Source: Streptomyces cacaoi (lineage in GTDB: Bacteria > Actinomycetota > Actinomycetes > Streptomycetales > Streptomycetaceae). From it: DNA of 64,000 nucleotides. The stretch is taken from assembly GCF_006539165.1 (NCBI RefSeq), contig NZ_BJMM01000017.1:103285-167284 (forward strand), given 5' to 3'. Under the pieces are notes generated by a model. That model was given only the letters and a program-made list of their open reading frames with translations. It was not told where the DNA came from and ran no database searches. Positions 26,257 through 34,234 of the stretch are shown one piece after another; the stretch's first letter is position 1, and each line of letters starts with the position of its first letter. The position numbers were made by a program, and so were the translations under genes.

Positions 26257-27210
26257 TCAACGAGCCGTGGCTTCCCTCTCCGCGAGCCAACCGGAGATCC
26301 GTTCGGCGATCGCCGCGCCGCAGCGGGCCCACCGGACATGATCCACCCGGTCCCCGCCGTCGGGTCGGTAGTGCCAGCGGGTCACATCGGCCGCCGGGAG
26401 GCTCCCGCACAGCCGATCGACCGCGCCCTCGGGCGCGAGGTGGTCGCCGGCCACCGAAACCGCAAGCACCGGCAGGGTGACCTCGCCGAGATGTGCCTCG
26501 TAGTCGAAGCCGGCTCCGGCGGGCGCAAGGCGGCCGGTGCGGCAGATCCGGGCCCAGTCGCGCATCAGCCGGGCCGGCTGGCGGCCGCCGAAGCCGAGCC
26601 TGTGACCCGGCCAGAATCCCCAGAGGGCGGAGATCAGGGCGACGAGTTGAGTAGACGCCAGCACCCGGTATCGGGCCGTGCCGCGGAAGCCGCGAAAGTC
26701 CACCGAGCCGGCCGCGACGAGGAGCAGGCCGTCCACCGACTTGGGCTCGCGGGCCAGGTGCAGAACGCTGACCTGGCCGCCGATGCTGTGGCCGAGAGGG
26801 TAGAGCGGCATGCCGGGGCCGAAGCGCCGGCGTACGGCGTCGAGGACCGCTGGCCAGTCGCGGCAGGCCAGCTCGTGGTAGCCGTAGCGCGTGCCCCGCC
26901 CGGGCGGGGGGCCGCTCGCGCCCTGGCCCCGCAGGTCGACTGCGACCGCGGCGATGCCCAGGGCCACCAGACGTTCGCGGAACGGGTCGTAGTAGGAGGC
27001 GTCCACGCCGAGTGCTGGCCAGATCACGATTACCGCGCGCGGCGGACCGACGGGGGTACTGACGCGCGCCGAGAGCGTGGGCGGGGGCGTTTCCTGCGCG
27101 CCCTCCGGCAAACGGGCTGGTGCGGTCTCCTGGGCCGCCCCGCTCGAAGCCCCCGTCAACGGAATCCGCCACACCTCCGACAAGGCCTCGCCCTCCCTCG
27201 GAGCGCGCAT
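26257..27210 (-). CDS. Alpha/beta hydrolase (S33-like)
   Basis: 317 aa. Nucleophile elbow GHSIGGQ, oxyanion-region PALGVDASYYDPFRERL, a catalytic acid probably in VAGDHLAPEGAVDRL, and a His in DRVDHVRW near the C-terminus. ATG 27210 shares one base with the stop of the ferritin-like gene (TGATG), so it is the last, coupled gene of the leftward operon. It may hydrolyse an ester, lactone or thioester intermediate of the pathway; no specific role can be read. Confidence 0.8.
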   Translation of the reverse strand: MRAPREGEALSEVWRIPLTGASSGAAQETAPARLPEGAQETPPPTLSARVSTPVGPPRAVIVIWPALGVDASYYDPFRERLVALGIAAVAVDLRGQGASGPPPGRGTRYGYHELACRDWPAVLDAVRRRFGPGMPLYPLGHSIGGQVSVLHLAREPKSVDGLLLVAAGSVDFRGFRGTARYRVLASTQLVALISALWGFWPGHRLGFGGRQPARLMRDWARICRTGRLAPAGAGFDYEAHLGEVTLPVLAVSVAGDHLAPEGAVDRLCGSLPAADVTRWHYRPDGGDRVDHVRWARCGAAIAERISGWLAEREATAR

Positions 27211-28172
27211 CACAGCGCCCCGTCGAGCAGCATGTACGTCAACCGTGCCTCCTGCGTCTCGCGGGACCACCGTTCCGCTGCCTCCATCCGCTCCTGGACG
27301 CCGGTGTCCACCAGGCGGCGGCCCGGCCAGATCTCGTAGTCGCCGAGCAGGTGGCCGTGTTCGGCGAGGCCTTCCTGGTACAGGGACTCGCGGCGGAAGA
27401 GCACCTCGGCCATGGGCAGTTTCTCCCAGAGGTGGCGGCCCTCCTGGATGAGGGACAGGAGGCGGGGCCGCTGGTCCGGATGGCGGGTGAGGTGGTCGCG
27501 GATGACGGCGCTGCCCACGGCGAGATGGCGGATCTCGTCCATGTTGGCACCCCGTTCGACGAGGGCCGCGGAAGGGTCGAGCAGCTTCCACTTGCGCTCG
27601 CTCAGTTCTGCCGCGGGCGCGAGGACGCCCTCCACCAGGACCGTCAGCACGAGCACACCGCCGTAGAAGTCCCCCTGGTCGCGCAGGACGTGCAGGCCGA
27701 ACTCCTCCAGCGGGTCCAGGACGGCCGCTCCCGAGGAGGCCGCGGTTCGGGCGATCGCCCCCGCGACTCCGTCGGCCGGTACTCCTGCCTTGAGGAGGTG
27801 CTCCCTGAAGACGCGCGCGTGCCGGGCCTCGTCGAAGAGCTGCGTGGAGAAGAACTCCAGGCAGTCGTTGTCCGGCGCGTGGAAGACAAGGAAGGACAGC
27901 GCACGGGCTGCCTTCTCCTCGGCCAGAGTGCGGAACGTGAACTCGTCGACGAGGGCGTCGTGCAGCGGGCCGGGGCGGGTGACCGCCTCGGCCGGGGCGT
28001 CCGCTCGCACCGTGCCGTCCGCCAGCCGACGCAGCATGGAACCGGCCACGTGCTCGATCCAGTACGGCAGATTGCAGGTGGCGGGGGTGAGTTCCAGGCT
28101 GCGGGCACCCTCCAGGACGCCCGGAGCGGCATCCCAGTCGGCCTCGACGGGCACCGCGGGGAGCTGGGTCAT
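27210..28172 (-). CDS. Ferritin-like di-iron protein (putative oxygenase)
   Basis: 320 aa, largely helical. Iron-ligand motifs are visible in the order expected for R2/ferritin-like oxygenases: EEKAARAL (Glu), FDEARHARVF (ExxH), a Glu region around LVEGVLAPAAEL, and ANMDEIRHLAVG (ExxH). ATG 28172 has GAGGA seven bases upstream. Known relatives annotated in natural-product clusters include VlmB-like proteins and di-iron N-oxygenases such as AurF; which reaction applies here is unknown. Given an aminotransferase and oxoamine synthase in the same cluster, oxidation of an amine or of an aliphatic carbon are the main options. Confidence 0.75.
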   Translation of the reverse strand: MTQLPAVPVEADWDAAPGVLEGARSLELTPATCNLPYWIEHVAGSMLRRLADGTVRADAPAEAVTRPGPLHDALVDEFTFRTLAEEKAARALSFLVFHAPDNDCLEFFSTQLFDEARHARVFREHLLKAGVPADGVAGAIARTAASSGAAVLDPLEEFGLHVLRDQGDFYGGVLVLTVLVEGVLAPAAELSERKWKLLDPSAALVERGANMDEIRHLAVGSAVIRDHLTRHPDQRPRLLSLIQEGRHLWEKLPMAEVLFRRESLYQEGLAEHGHLLGDYEIWPGRRLVDTGVQERMEAAERWSRETQEARLTYMLLDGAL

Positions 28173-28222
28173 GATGTGATCCTCATTTCGTGCTGGGAGT
28201 CCGTTTCGGTGAGCCGTGGGGT

Positions 28223-29215
28223 TCATACGGCGCTGATCGCCCGCAGCAGATGCCATACGGCCCCCATCCGGACCCGGTCCTGGAAAGCCACGTACTCGGG
28301 CTCGATCACATGCGGAGCCCACTTGAGCTTGAAGGCCTCCTGGGTGCGGGCGGGGTACAGCGCCGCACCGCGTCGGGCCACCTGCTGCAGCGCCCGTGTC
28401 AACAGCGGGGAGACTGTGGGCGGTTCGAGGTCCTGGTGGAGTCCGGCGAACGGGGTCAGGCCGAGGTGCAGCCAGCCCGCGCCCTCGTCGGCGAATGCGG
28501 TCAGCGCCGTCAGGTTGATCAGTTCGATCGTGCCGACCGGCGTCTGCGGTGAGCGGCGGGTGAGGTCGTACAGCCATCCCGGGCGGCTGCCCCAGACGGG
28601 CGAGTAGGTGATGTAGGCGACGGTGCTCCCGTGCCGTCGGGCGAGGAAGGTGCGGCGCAACGGCCCTCCCGGGCCCCCGCGCTCGCCGATCAGGAACGAC
28701 AGCTCTTTGACGTGCCGGCCCTTGGCCCTCAGCCAGGCCCGGTCGATGTCGTCCAGGGACCGCTGGTCAGAGAGGTCGTCGGGGCCCGCCTCCACGACCG
28801 TCACTCCCTCACGGCGGGCGCGGGAGACGTTCTGGCGGACCTTGGCCAGGGGTTTGCCGCGGAGCGTGAAACGGCCCAGGTCGATGCCGTACGAACTGCC
28901 GATCTGGTTCACCGCGAAGCCCCGCCGGGCGTACAGCGACAGGTCCTCCTGGCGGAGTTGGACGGCCGTCAGCACAGTGCCCCGACCCAGGTGTCGCAGA
29001 TAGTCGTCGAGCAGATCGCCGCGGGCGGACGGCGGGGCGAAGGGGGCGGCGAACTGGATGTGGTGGCGGCGGCCGGGCCGGTGGGCGACGATCCCGGGCA
29101 CCGTGTCGCTGCGGTAGTGGCGGGTGCCGGCGTTGACCGCGAGCAACGCGCTGGGGTGGTCGGCGTACTCCCTGAGGACGTCGAACGCGGACGCCACCTC
29201 GGCCGGGGCGCTCAC
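28223..29215 (-). CDS. DUF2156 / GNAT-fold aminoacyltransferase-like protein
   Basis: 330 aa, similar to the C-terminal domain of MprF (phosphatidylglycerol lysyltransferase), a double-GNAT fold. Typical segments are SSYGIDLGRFTLRGKPLAKVRQNVSRARREG, WLRAKGRHVKELSFLIGERGG, and WLYDLTRRSPQTPVGTIELINLTALTAFADEGAGWLHLGLTPFAG. No membrane flippase domain is attached. GTG 29215 overlaps the stop of the upstream membrane-protein gene (GTGA). It may transfer an aminoacyl or acyl group onto the product or a lipid; inference only. Confidence 0.78.
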   Translation of the reverse strand: MSAPAEVASAFDVLREYADHPSALLAVNAGTRHYRSDTVPGIVAHRPGRRHHIQFAAPFAPPSARGDLLDDYLRHLGRGTVLTAVQLRQEDLSLYARRGFAVNQIGSSYGIDLGRFTLRGKPLAKVRQNVSRARREGVTVVEAGPDDLSDQRSLDDIDRAWLRAKGRHVKELSFLIGERGGPGGPLRRTFLARRHGSTVAYITYSPVWGSRPGWLYDLTRRSPQTPVGTIELINLTALTAFADEGAGWLHLGLTPFAGLHQDLEPPTVSPLLTRALQQVARRGAALYPARTQEAFKLKWAPHVIEPEYVAFQDRVRMGAVWHLLRAISAV

Positions 29216-29703
29216 GGCGCCGCCCGAGTGGGCCGTGCGTCGTGTGAACTCGTGGGCGACACAGGGTGCTTGATGTCGTGCTCCAGACGTACGAAGGCGG
29301 GGTGCGGCTCGGGTTCGAAGGCCACGGCGAAGGGCTTGAGGAAGTTGCCGAGCAGCCCGCGGTCGCCGCACAGGTGGATGGGGACCGCGAGCAGGGCCCA
29401 TTCCGGGCGCACCAGCCAGGCCCACAGGGCGACGACCGCTCCCGCGGTGAGCCAGCTGTGCGTGGCGTTGTAGAGGACGTAGTACACGCGCGGGATCTCG
29501 CCCCCGGCCGCGCGGCGGTGGGCCAGGGCGCCGGGCAGGTAGCCGATGACGTCGATGTACGCGAACAGGGCGAGGGCGACCGGCCAGCGCACCTCGTCGA
29601 GGTGCCACAGGAACAGGCCCGCGCTCAGGGCCAGGCCGGCGCAGTACTCGGCCCGCAGCAGCCCGAAGGTGGTGGGCGTCTCGAAGCGGTTGTCGGCGTC
29701 CAT
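29212..29703 (-). CDS. Multi-pass membrane protein of unknown function
   Basis: 163 aa with four hydrophobic segments (around residues 15-32, 40-58, 76-95 and 100-110). Distinctive polar motifs are YVLYNATHSW and CGDRGLLGNFLKPFAV. ATG 29703 shares one base with the upstream SRPBCC stop (TGATG), and its own stop overlaps the DUF2156 gene, so it is firmly part of the operon. Conserved His/Asn near the membrane could suggest a membrane enzyme, but I do not recognise the family. Confidence 0.7.
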   Translation of the reverse strand: MDADNRFETPTTFGLLRAEYCAGLALSAGLFLWHLDEVRWPVALALFAYIDVIGYLPGALAHRRAAGGEIPRVYYVLYNATHSWLTAGAVVALWAWLVRPEWALLAVPIHLCGDRGLLGNFLKPFAVAFEPEPHPAFVRLEHDIKHPVSPTSSHDARPTRAAP

Positions 29704-30185
29704 CACGCGGCCCTTCCGCAGGCGTCGACCGGCCGGTGAACGCCGCCGGCGTCGTCGGCGAGCAGGGTGCGCAGGATGTGCTCGATCGTCTCGCGCAGGA
29801 CGCGTTCGGCGACGGGGTCGACGATGCCGGCGAGGCTTGGCAGTCCGAAGTCGAACGTCGCGGTGAACCGGACCAGTGCGCTGCCGTGCGGCCCGGCCGT
29901 GATGTCCCACCGGCCGTCGAAGGACTCGAAATCCCCCTCGGTCTGGCGGAAGACGATGGACAGGGCCCGGTCGTCGAAGACGTCCTCCTCGCTCCACGCG
30001 AGGACGCCGTTGCGGAAGTCGACCTCCCAGTCGCTGAGGACGGGCGAGCCGGACGTGGCCGGGTGGACGGTGACGGAGCGGACCGTGTCGACGAGGTCCG
30101 GGTAGCGGGCGAAGTCGCGCACCCGCTCGTAGGCTGCGTGAGGGGACAGGCGGGTGTCGCCGTAGAGCAGTTCCACCGAACGCAT
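29703..30185 (-). CDS. SRPBCC / polyketide cyclase-like protein
   Basis: 160 aa with START-like fold features: YERVRDFARYPDLVDTVRSVTVHP at the N-terminus, SDWEVDFRNGVLAWSEEDVFDD, FDGRWDITAGPHGSALVRFTATFDFGLP, and a long C-terminal helix ending in ILRTLLADD. Such proteins bind hydrophobic intermediates and can act as cyclases or aromatases. Second SRPBCC member in the cluster; the other lies at 43256. Separated from the aminotransferase by 33 nt. Confidence 0.8.
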   Translation of the reverse strand: MRSVELLYGDTRLSPHAAYERVRDFARYPDLVDTVRSVTVHPATSGSPVLSDWEVDFRNGVLAWSEEDVFDDRALSIVFRQTEGDFESFDGRWDITAGPHGSALVRFTATFDFGLPSLAGIVDPVAERVLRETIEHILRTLLADDAGGVHRPVDACGRAA

Positions 30186-30218
30186 GGGGTGGGAATCCTT
30201 TCGGTGCGGGCTGCTGGA

Positions 30219-31469
30219 CTAGGCGGCCGGGAAGCGCTGGGCCAGCGCGTGGAAGGCGCCGTCGAGCGCGTCGTCCAGGTGGTCCAGTTCGGGCTCGTCG
30301 AGCACTGCCGGCGGGGTGAGACGTACGACGGTGTGCGCGTTGAGGGAGTGATTGGCGATCACGCCATGGGCGAGGAGCTCCAGCAGGAACTCTCCTGCCA
30401 GGCCCGCCTCGTCGAACTCGATGCCGATGAGCAGGCCGAGGCCACGGACCTCACGCACCAGGTGCGGGCAGTGGCGGGCCACGGTGGCCCTGAGCGCTGT
30501 CAGGATGCGCCCGCCGAGGACGGCAGCGCGCTTGACGAGCCCCTCGTCCGCGATGACGCCGATCGCGGCCTCGGCGGCGGCCATGGCCAGGGGTGCGGTG
30601 GAGAAGGTGGACGTGTGCAGGAACGGGTCACGGTCGAAGGCGGCGAAGGCCTCGGCGGTGGCGACGGCCGCGGCCACGGGGACCACGCCGCCGCTGAGCG
30701 CCTTGCCGACGAGCAGTACGTCGGGGGTGACGTCCTCGCGGTCGGCTCCCCACCACTCGCCGAGCCGGCCGAGGCCGGTCATCACCTCATCCAGGACGAA
30801 GAAGGCGCCGGAGGCGGTGCAGGCCGCCGCCACCTCCTTGAGGTAGCCCTCGGGAGGTACCAGGACGCCCGCCTCGCTCTGCACGGGCTCCACGATCACG
30901 ACGGCATCGGAGGCGTCGGCGCCCAGCGTCTCGCGCAGTGCGTCCGCATCGCCGTAGGGCACATGCGTGGTGTCCGGCAGCAGGGGGGTGAAGGGATCGC
31001 GGTAGAGCGGTTTCCCGGTGGCGGACAGGGCGCCGAGGGTCTTGCCGTGGAAGCCACCCGAGGTCGACACGATGCGCCGGTGGCCGCGGCTGCGGGCCAG
31101 CTTCAGGGCCGTCTCCACGGCCTCGGCACCGGAGTTGGTGAAGTGCACGCGCTCCAGTCCCGCGGGCGCCACCCGGGTCAGGGCGGCCGCCGCGTGCGCG
31201 GCCCGCGGCTCCAGCAGCAGCCGGGTCGCCAACGGGTGGGTGCGCAGCTGCTGCTCCACGGCGGCGACGATCCGCGGGTGGCAGGCGCCGGCGAGGAAGA
31301 CGCCGTAGCCGCCGCAGTTGAGGTATTCACGCCCGTCTTCGGTGCGCACCAAGGAACCGGCGGAGGCGACCTCGACCTGTCCGCCGAACATTTCGCCGAG
31401 CTTTCCACGCCCACGGCTGAGGTGCCGCTTGTAGAAGCGGGCGATCTCCCGGCCTTCGGTCCTCGCCAT
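30219..31469 (-). CDS. Class III PLP aminotransferase
   Basis: 416 aa, acetylornithine/ornithine-aminotransferase-like fold. PLP phosphate site TNSGAEAVETALKLAR, VIVEPVQSEAGV, the Asp of FVLDEVMTGLGRLG that contacts the pyridine nitrogen, and the Schiff-base Lys in LLVGKALSGGVVPVA are present. ATG 31469 overlaps the acyl-CoA dehydrogenase stop by one base. Class III enzymes aminate terminal aldehydes or omega positions, so with the adjacent aldehyde dehydrogenase and KS-ACP-TE protein it could introduce a terminal amine (inference). Confidence 0.92.
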   Translation of the reverse strand: MARTEGREIARFYKRHLSRGRGKLGEMFGGQVEVASAGSLVRTEDGREYLNCGGYGVFLAGACHPRIVAAVEQQLRTHPLATRLLLEPRAAHAAAALTRVAPAGLERVHFTNSGAEAVETALKLARSRGHRRIVSTSGGFHGKTLGALSATGKPLYRDPFTPLLPDTTHVPYGDADALRETLGADASDAVVIVEPVQSEAGVLVPPEGYLKEVAAACTASGAFFVLDEVMTGLGRLGEWWGADREDVTPDVLLVGKALSGGVVPVAAAVATAEAFAAFDRDPFLHTSTFSTAPLAMAAAEAAIGVIADEGLVKRAAVLGGRILTALRATVARHCPHLVREVRGLGLLIGIEFDEAGLAGEFLLELLAHGVIANHSLNAHTVVRLTPPAVLDEPELDHLDDALDGAFHALAQRFPAA

Positions 31470-32605
31470 CACCGCACCCGCAGGGGTGCGCCGTCGTGGT
31501 GATCGACCAGCGCCTGGGCGGTGGCCCCACGCGAGGGCGGGTGGAAGGCCAGGGCACGGCTGACGGCCAGCAGGTGGCCGACGTCGGGCGTGGTGGCGAA
31601 GGCCAGACCGCCCAGCAGTTCGGCGGCTCGGTCGGCCGCGGAGACGAGGAGTTCCTGCACTGCGTAGCGGGCAGTGAGGACGGTTGCGAGCTCGTCGTTG
31701 CCGACCGCGTGCTCGTCGACGATCCGGGCCACGTTCTCCGCAAGGCCGATCGCCGCCTCCACCTCGGTCAGCAGCGCTGCCCGGTCGGTGGCGCTGCCCT
31801 TGCCGGTGCGCAGGGCACTCTCGGCGAGCCGGGCCACGGCACCGGTGTAGACGCTGGTGACCAGCAGCTCGAACCACACGAACCCGACGGTCTGCAGGGT
31901 GTCGAGGCCGGTGCCCAGCTCGACCTGAGGACGCAGCATCAGCTCCTGAGGGATGCGCACCTCCTCCAGGACGACCTCGTCGCTCTCGGCACCGGCCAGG
32001 AAGGGGGACTGCCAGAAGGGGCGGCGGGAGATGCCCGGGGAGTCGGCGGGCACCAGGGCCACGCCGAGTTCGGTGCTGCCGTTCTCGCCGGGCAGGGCGA
32101 CGCTCGCGGTGATGAGGTTCATCGACGCCGACAGGCTGCACGGCTTCTTGCTGCCGCTGACCAGGTAGCCGCCCTCGACGGGCACCGCGAGCACGCCCGA
32201 GTCGAGGACGCCCGCCCCGCTGCGGCCCTCGGCGAACGCGGAGCTGACCAGCAGCCGGTCGCGGGCGATGCCCTCGATGACCAGCCACTCCAGGCCGCTC
32301 GCATCGGCGGAGGCGACCAGTGCGACGAGGCTCGCCATGGAGAAGTTGTGCATCGCGGTGGCCACGCCGAGGGAGGGCGACAGGGTGCCCAGCGCCCGGG
32401 ACACCCGTGCCGCCTGAAGCGCGCTCGCGCCCGCTCCGCCGTACGGCGTGGGCACGAGCAGGCCCGGTCCGGCGTGCCGGCGGAAGAGCTCCGGGCCGGG
32501 GCTGCCGGACGACTCGAGTCCCATGAGGGGCACTTCGGCCAGGGCCTCGGTGAGCCCCGGCAGGAACTTCTCGCATGTCTCGCGTGCGCTGTCCATGCCG
32601 CGCAT
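31469..32605 (-). CDS. Acyl-CoA dehydrogenase family flavoprotein
   Basis: 378 aa; helical N-domain (PTPYGGAGASALQAARVSRALG), beta domain (YLVSGSKKPCSLSASMNLITASVAL) and C-terminal helices (LAESALRTGKGSATDRAALLTEVEAAIGLAENVARI). It would desaturate or hydroxylate an acyl or aminoacyl thioester using FAD. Two ATG starts are possible (32605 and 32596). The first overlaps the aldehyde dehydrogenase stop (TAATG) and shares its AGGAGG ribosome site. Acyl-CoA-dehydrogenase relatives in NRPS clusters often act on carrier-bound substrates. Confidence 0.85.
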   Translation of the reverse strand: MRGMDSARETCEKFLPGLTEALAEVPLMGLESSGSPGPELFRRHAGPGLLVPTPYGGAGASALQAARVSRALGTLSPSLGVATAMHNFSMASLVALVASADASGLEWLVIEGIARDRLLVSSAFAEGRSGAGVLDSGVLAVPVEGGYLVSGSKKPCSLSASMNLITASVALPGENGSTELGVALVPADSPGISRRPFWQSPFLAGAESDEVVLEEVRIPQELMLRPQVELGTGLDTLQTVGFVWFELLVTSVYTGAVARLAESALRTGKGSATDRAALLTEVEAAIGLAENVARIVDEHAVGNDELATVLTARYAVQELLVSAADRAAELLGGLAFATTPDVGHLLAVSRALAFHPPSRGATAQALVDHHDGAPLRVR

Positions 32606-34230
32606 TACGCGGACACCTCCTGTACGTCGATGTCGTCCGGCCCGGCCTGTGCGAAGACGGCCGCGCCGGGCCGCACTCCGCGGGCCACGCTGACTCCCTG
32701 CAGGTGGGAGGTGCGCAGGATCGGGTAGTTGGCCTCGCCGCCCGGGCCGCCGGTCAGTCCGGTGCCGCCGTGGGTGGGCAGCAGGGGCAGGAAGCCGATG
32801 TGGGAGTCGTTGACCTTGAGCAGCCCGCCGTTGCGGATCAGGCGCAGGAAGGCGTCGACAGTCCGCTCGCTGCCGGACCACAGCGAGTTGCGCAGCCCGT
32901 ACTCGTTGGTGTTGATGAAGTCGGCGACGGCCACGAGGAGTTCGGCGTCGTCGGCTTCCTCGGGCACGGCCACGGGCAGTAGTGGGAAGAACGTCTCATG
33001 GCGTACGGCGTCCAGGTTGCGCGCCGTCTTCAGGCCGTTCACGCGCAGCACCGTGGGCTCCAGGAAGAGCCCCCGGGTGTCGTCGGGCCGCCCGCGCACA
33101 TCCAGGCGGCGGCCGCCGCACACCAGCTCGGCGCCGGTCTCGGTGGCCTGGCCGAGGACGTCGTAGAACTTGTCGGGGCGCAGGACGGGCGACAGCAGCG
33201 CGTCGGGTGCCTCCGGGGGGCCGGGCCTGATCGCGGAGGCCCGCTCCCGCAGCCGGGCGAGGAGCTCGTCGGCGATGCGGGGGTGGACGACGGCACAGTT
33301 GGGCACCATGCAGATCTGCCCGGAGCCGTAGAAGGCCTCGGCGAGGGCTTCGGCGGCGAGGTCGAGGTCGGCGTCGTGCCAGACGACGCAGATGTCGTTG
33401 CCCGCGAGTTCGAGGACGGGCTTCTTGCCGCGGGCGACGCACTCGGCGCCGAAGGCGATGCCCTGCTCGCTGTTGCCGAAGTACATGATGTCGTCGACCA
33501 GGGGGCTGGCGAGCCACTGGTCGAGGGTGCCGCGGGCGTCGGAGCACAGCACCGACAGGGCGGCCGCGGGGGCCCCCGCCCGTTCGAGGGCGGGGGCGAT
33601 CAGCTCGCGCAGCGCGTACATCACGCCGAGGGGCGCGCTGCGGGGCGCGCGGACGACGAGGGCGTTGCCGGCCGCGAGCGCCCAGATGCCGAGCAGGGCG
33701 TTGGCGACGGTGGCGTTCTGCGGCGGGTTGAGGCAGACCACCCCGTCGGCGACCCGGCGGACCTGGAGGGTGCGTGGGCCGTCGTACGCGGTGTACCGCA
33801 TCTGTCCGGCGAGGAAGGACCGGGTGGCGGCGCCGGTGTTGGCGAGCATGCCGGCCGCCTCCCAGCGGGCCAGGGCCCTCGGGTGTCCCTCGGCGATCAT
33901 CAGGTCGACGAGGGTGTCGTGGTGGGTGCGCACCAGGTCGTGGAACTCTTCCACGACCCGCATGCGGCGTTCCAGGGGCGCCGCCGCCCAGGTCCGCGCG
34001 GCGCCGGCCGCGAGTTCCAGGGCGACGTTCATGTCGTCGGCGTCGGCGGTGGCGCACCGGCCGACGACGTCGGTACCGGCCTCGTCGAGCGGGACGCGGC
34101 CCCGCTCCAGGCCACGCTTGAGGCGGATGGCGCCGAAGAAGTCGTCCAGCATGGCGGAGGCGCGCAGGGTGTAGATCCACTGATGCCCGGGCTGTTCGGT
34201 GCCGCCGATGTAGGAGCCGTAGCTGAGCAC
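32605..34230 (-). CDS. Aldehyde dehydrogenase family protein
   Basis: 541 aa from GTG 34230. Catalytic Cys lies in FYGSGQICMVPNCAVVH and the general-base Glu in KPVLELAGNDICVV. NAD-binding residues are around NPPQNATVANALLGIWALAAGNALVVRAPRSAP. It begins five bases after the stop of the KS-ACP-TE gene, suggesting co-translation. Could oxidise an aldehyde, or act as an acyl reductase in the reverse sense as some relatives do on thioesters; direction cannot be inferred from sequence. Confidence 0.88.
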   Translation of the reverse strand: MLSYGSYIGGTEQPGHQWIYTLRASAMLDDFFGAIRLKRGLERGRVPLDEAGTDVVGRCATADADDMNVALELAAGAARTWAAAPLERRMRVVEEFHDLVRTHHDTLVDLMIAEGHPRALARWEAAGMLANTGAATRSFLAGQMRYTAYDGPRTLQVRRVADGVVCLNPPQNATVANALLGIWALAAGNALVVRAPRSAPLGVMYALRELIAPALERAGAPAAALSVLCSDARGTLDQWLASPLVDDIMYFGNSEQGIAFGAECVARGKKPVLELAGNDICVVWHDADLDLAAEALAEAFYGSGQICMVPNCAVVHPRIADELLARLRERASAIRPGPPEAPDALLSPVLRPDKFYDVLGQATETGAELVCGGRRLDVRGRPDDTRGLFLEPTVLRVNGLKTARNLDAVRHETFFPLLPVAVPEEADDAELLVAVADFINTNEYGLRNSLWSGSERTVDAFLRLIRNGGLLKVNDSHIGFLPLLPTHGGTGLTGGPGGEANYPILRTSHLQGVSVARGVRPGAAVFAQAGPDDIDVQEVSA

Positions 34231-34234
34231 GGCC

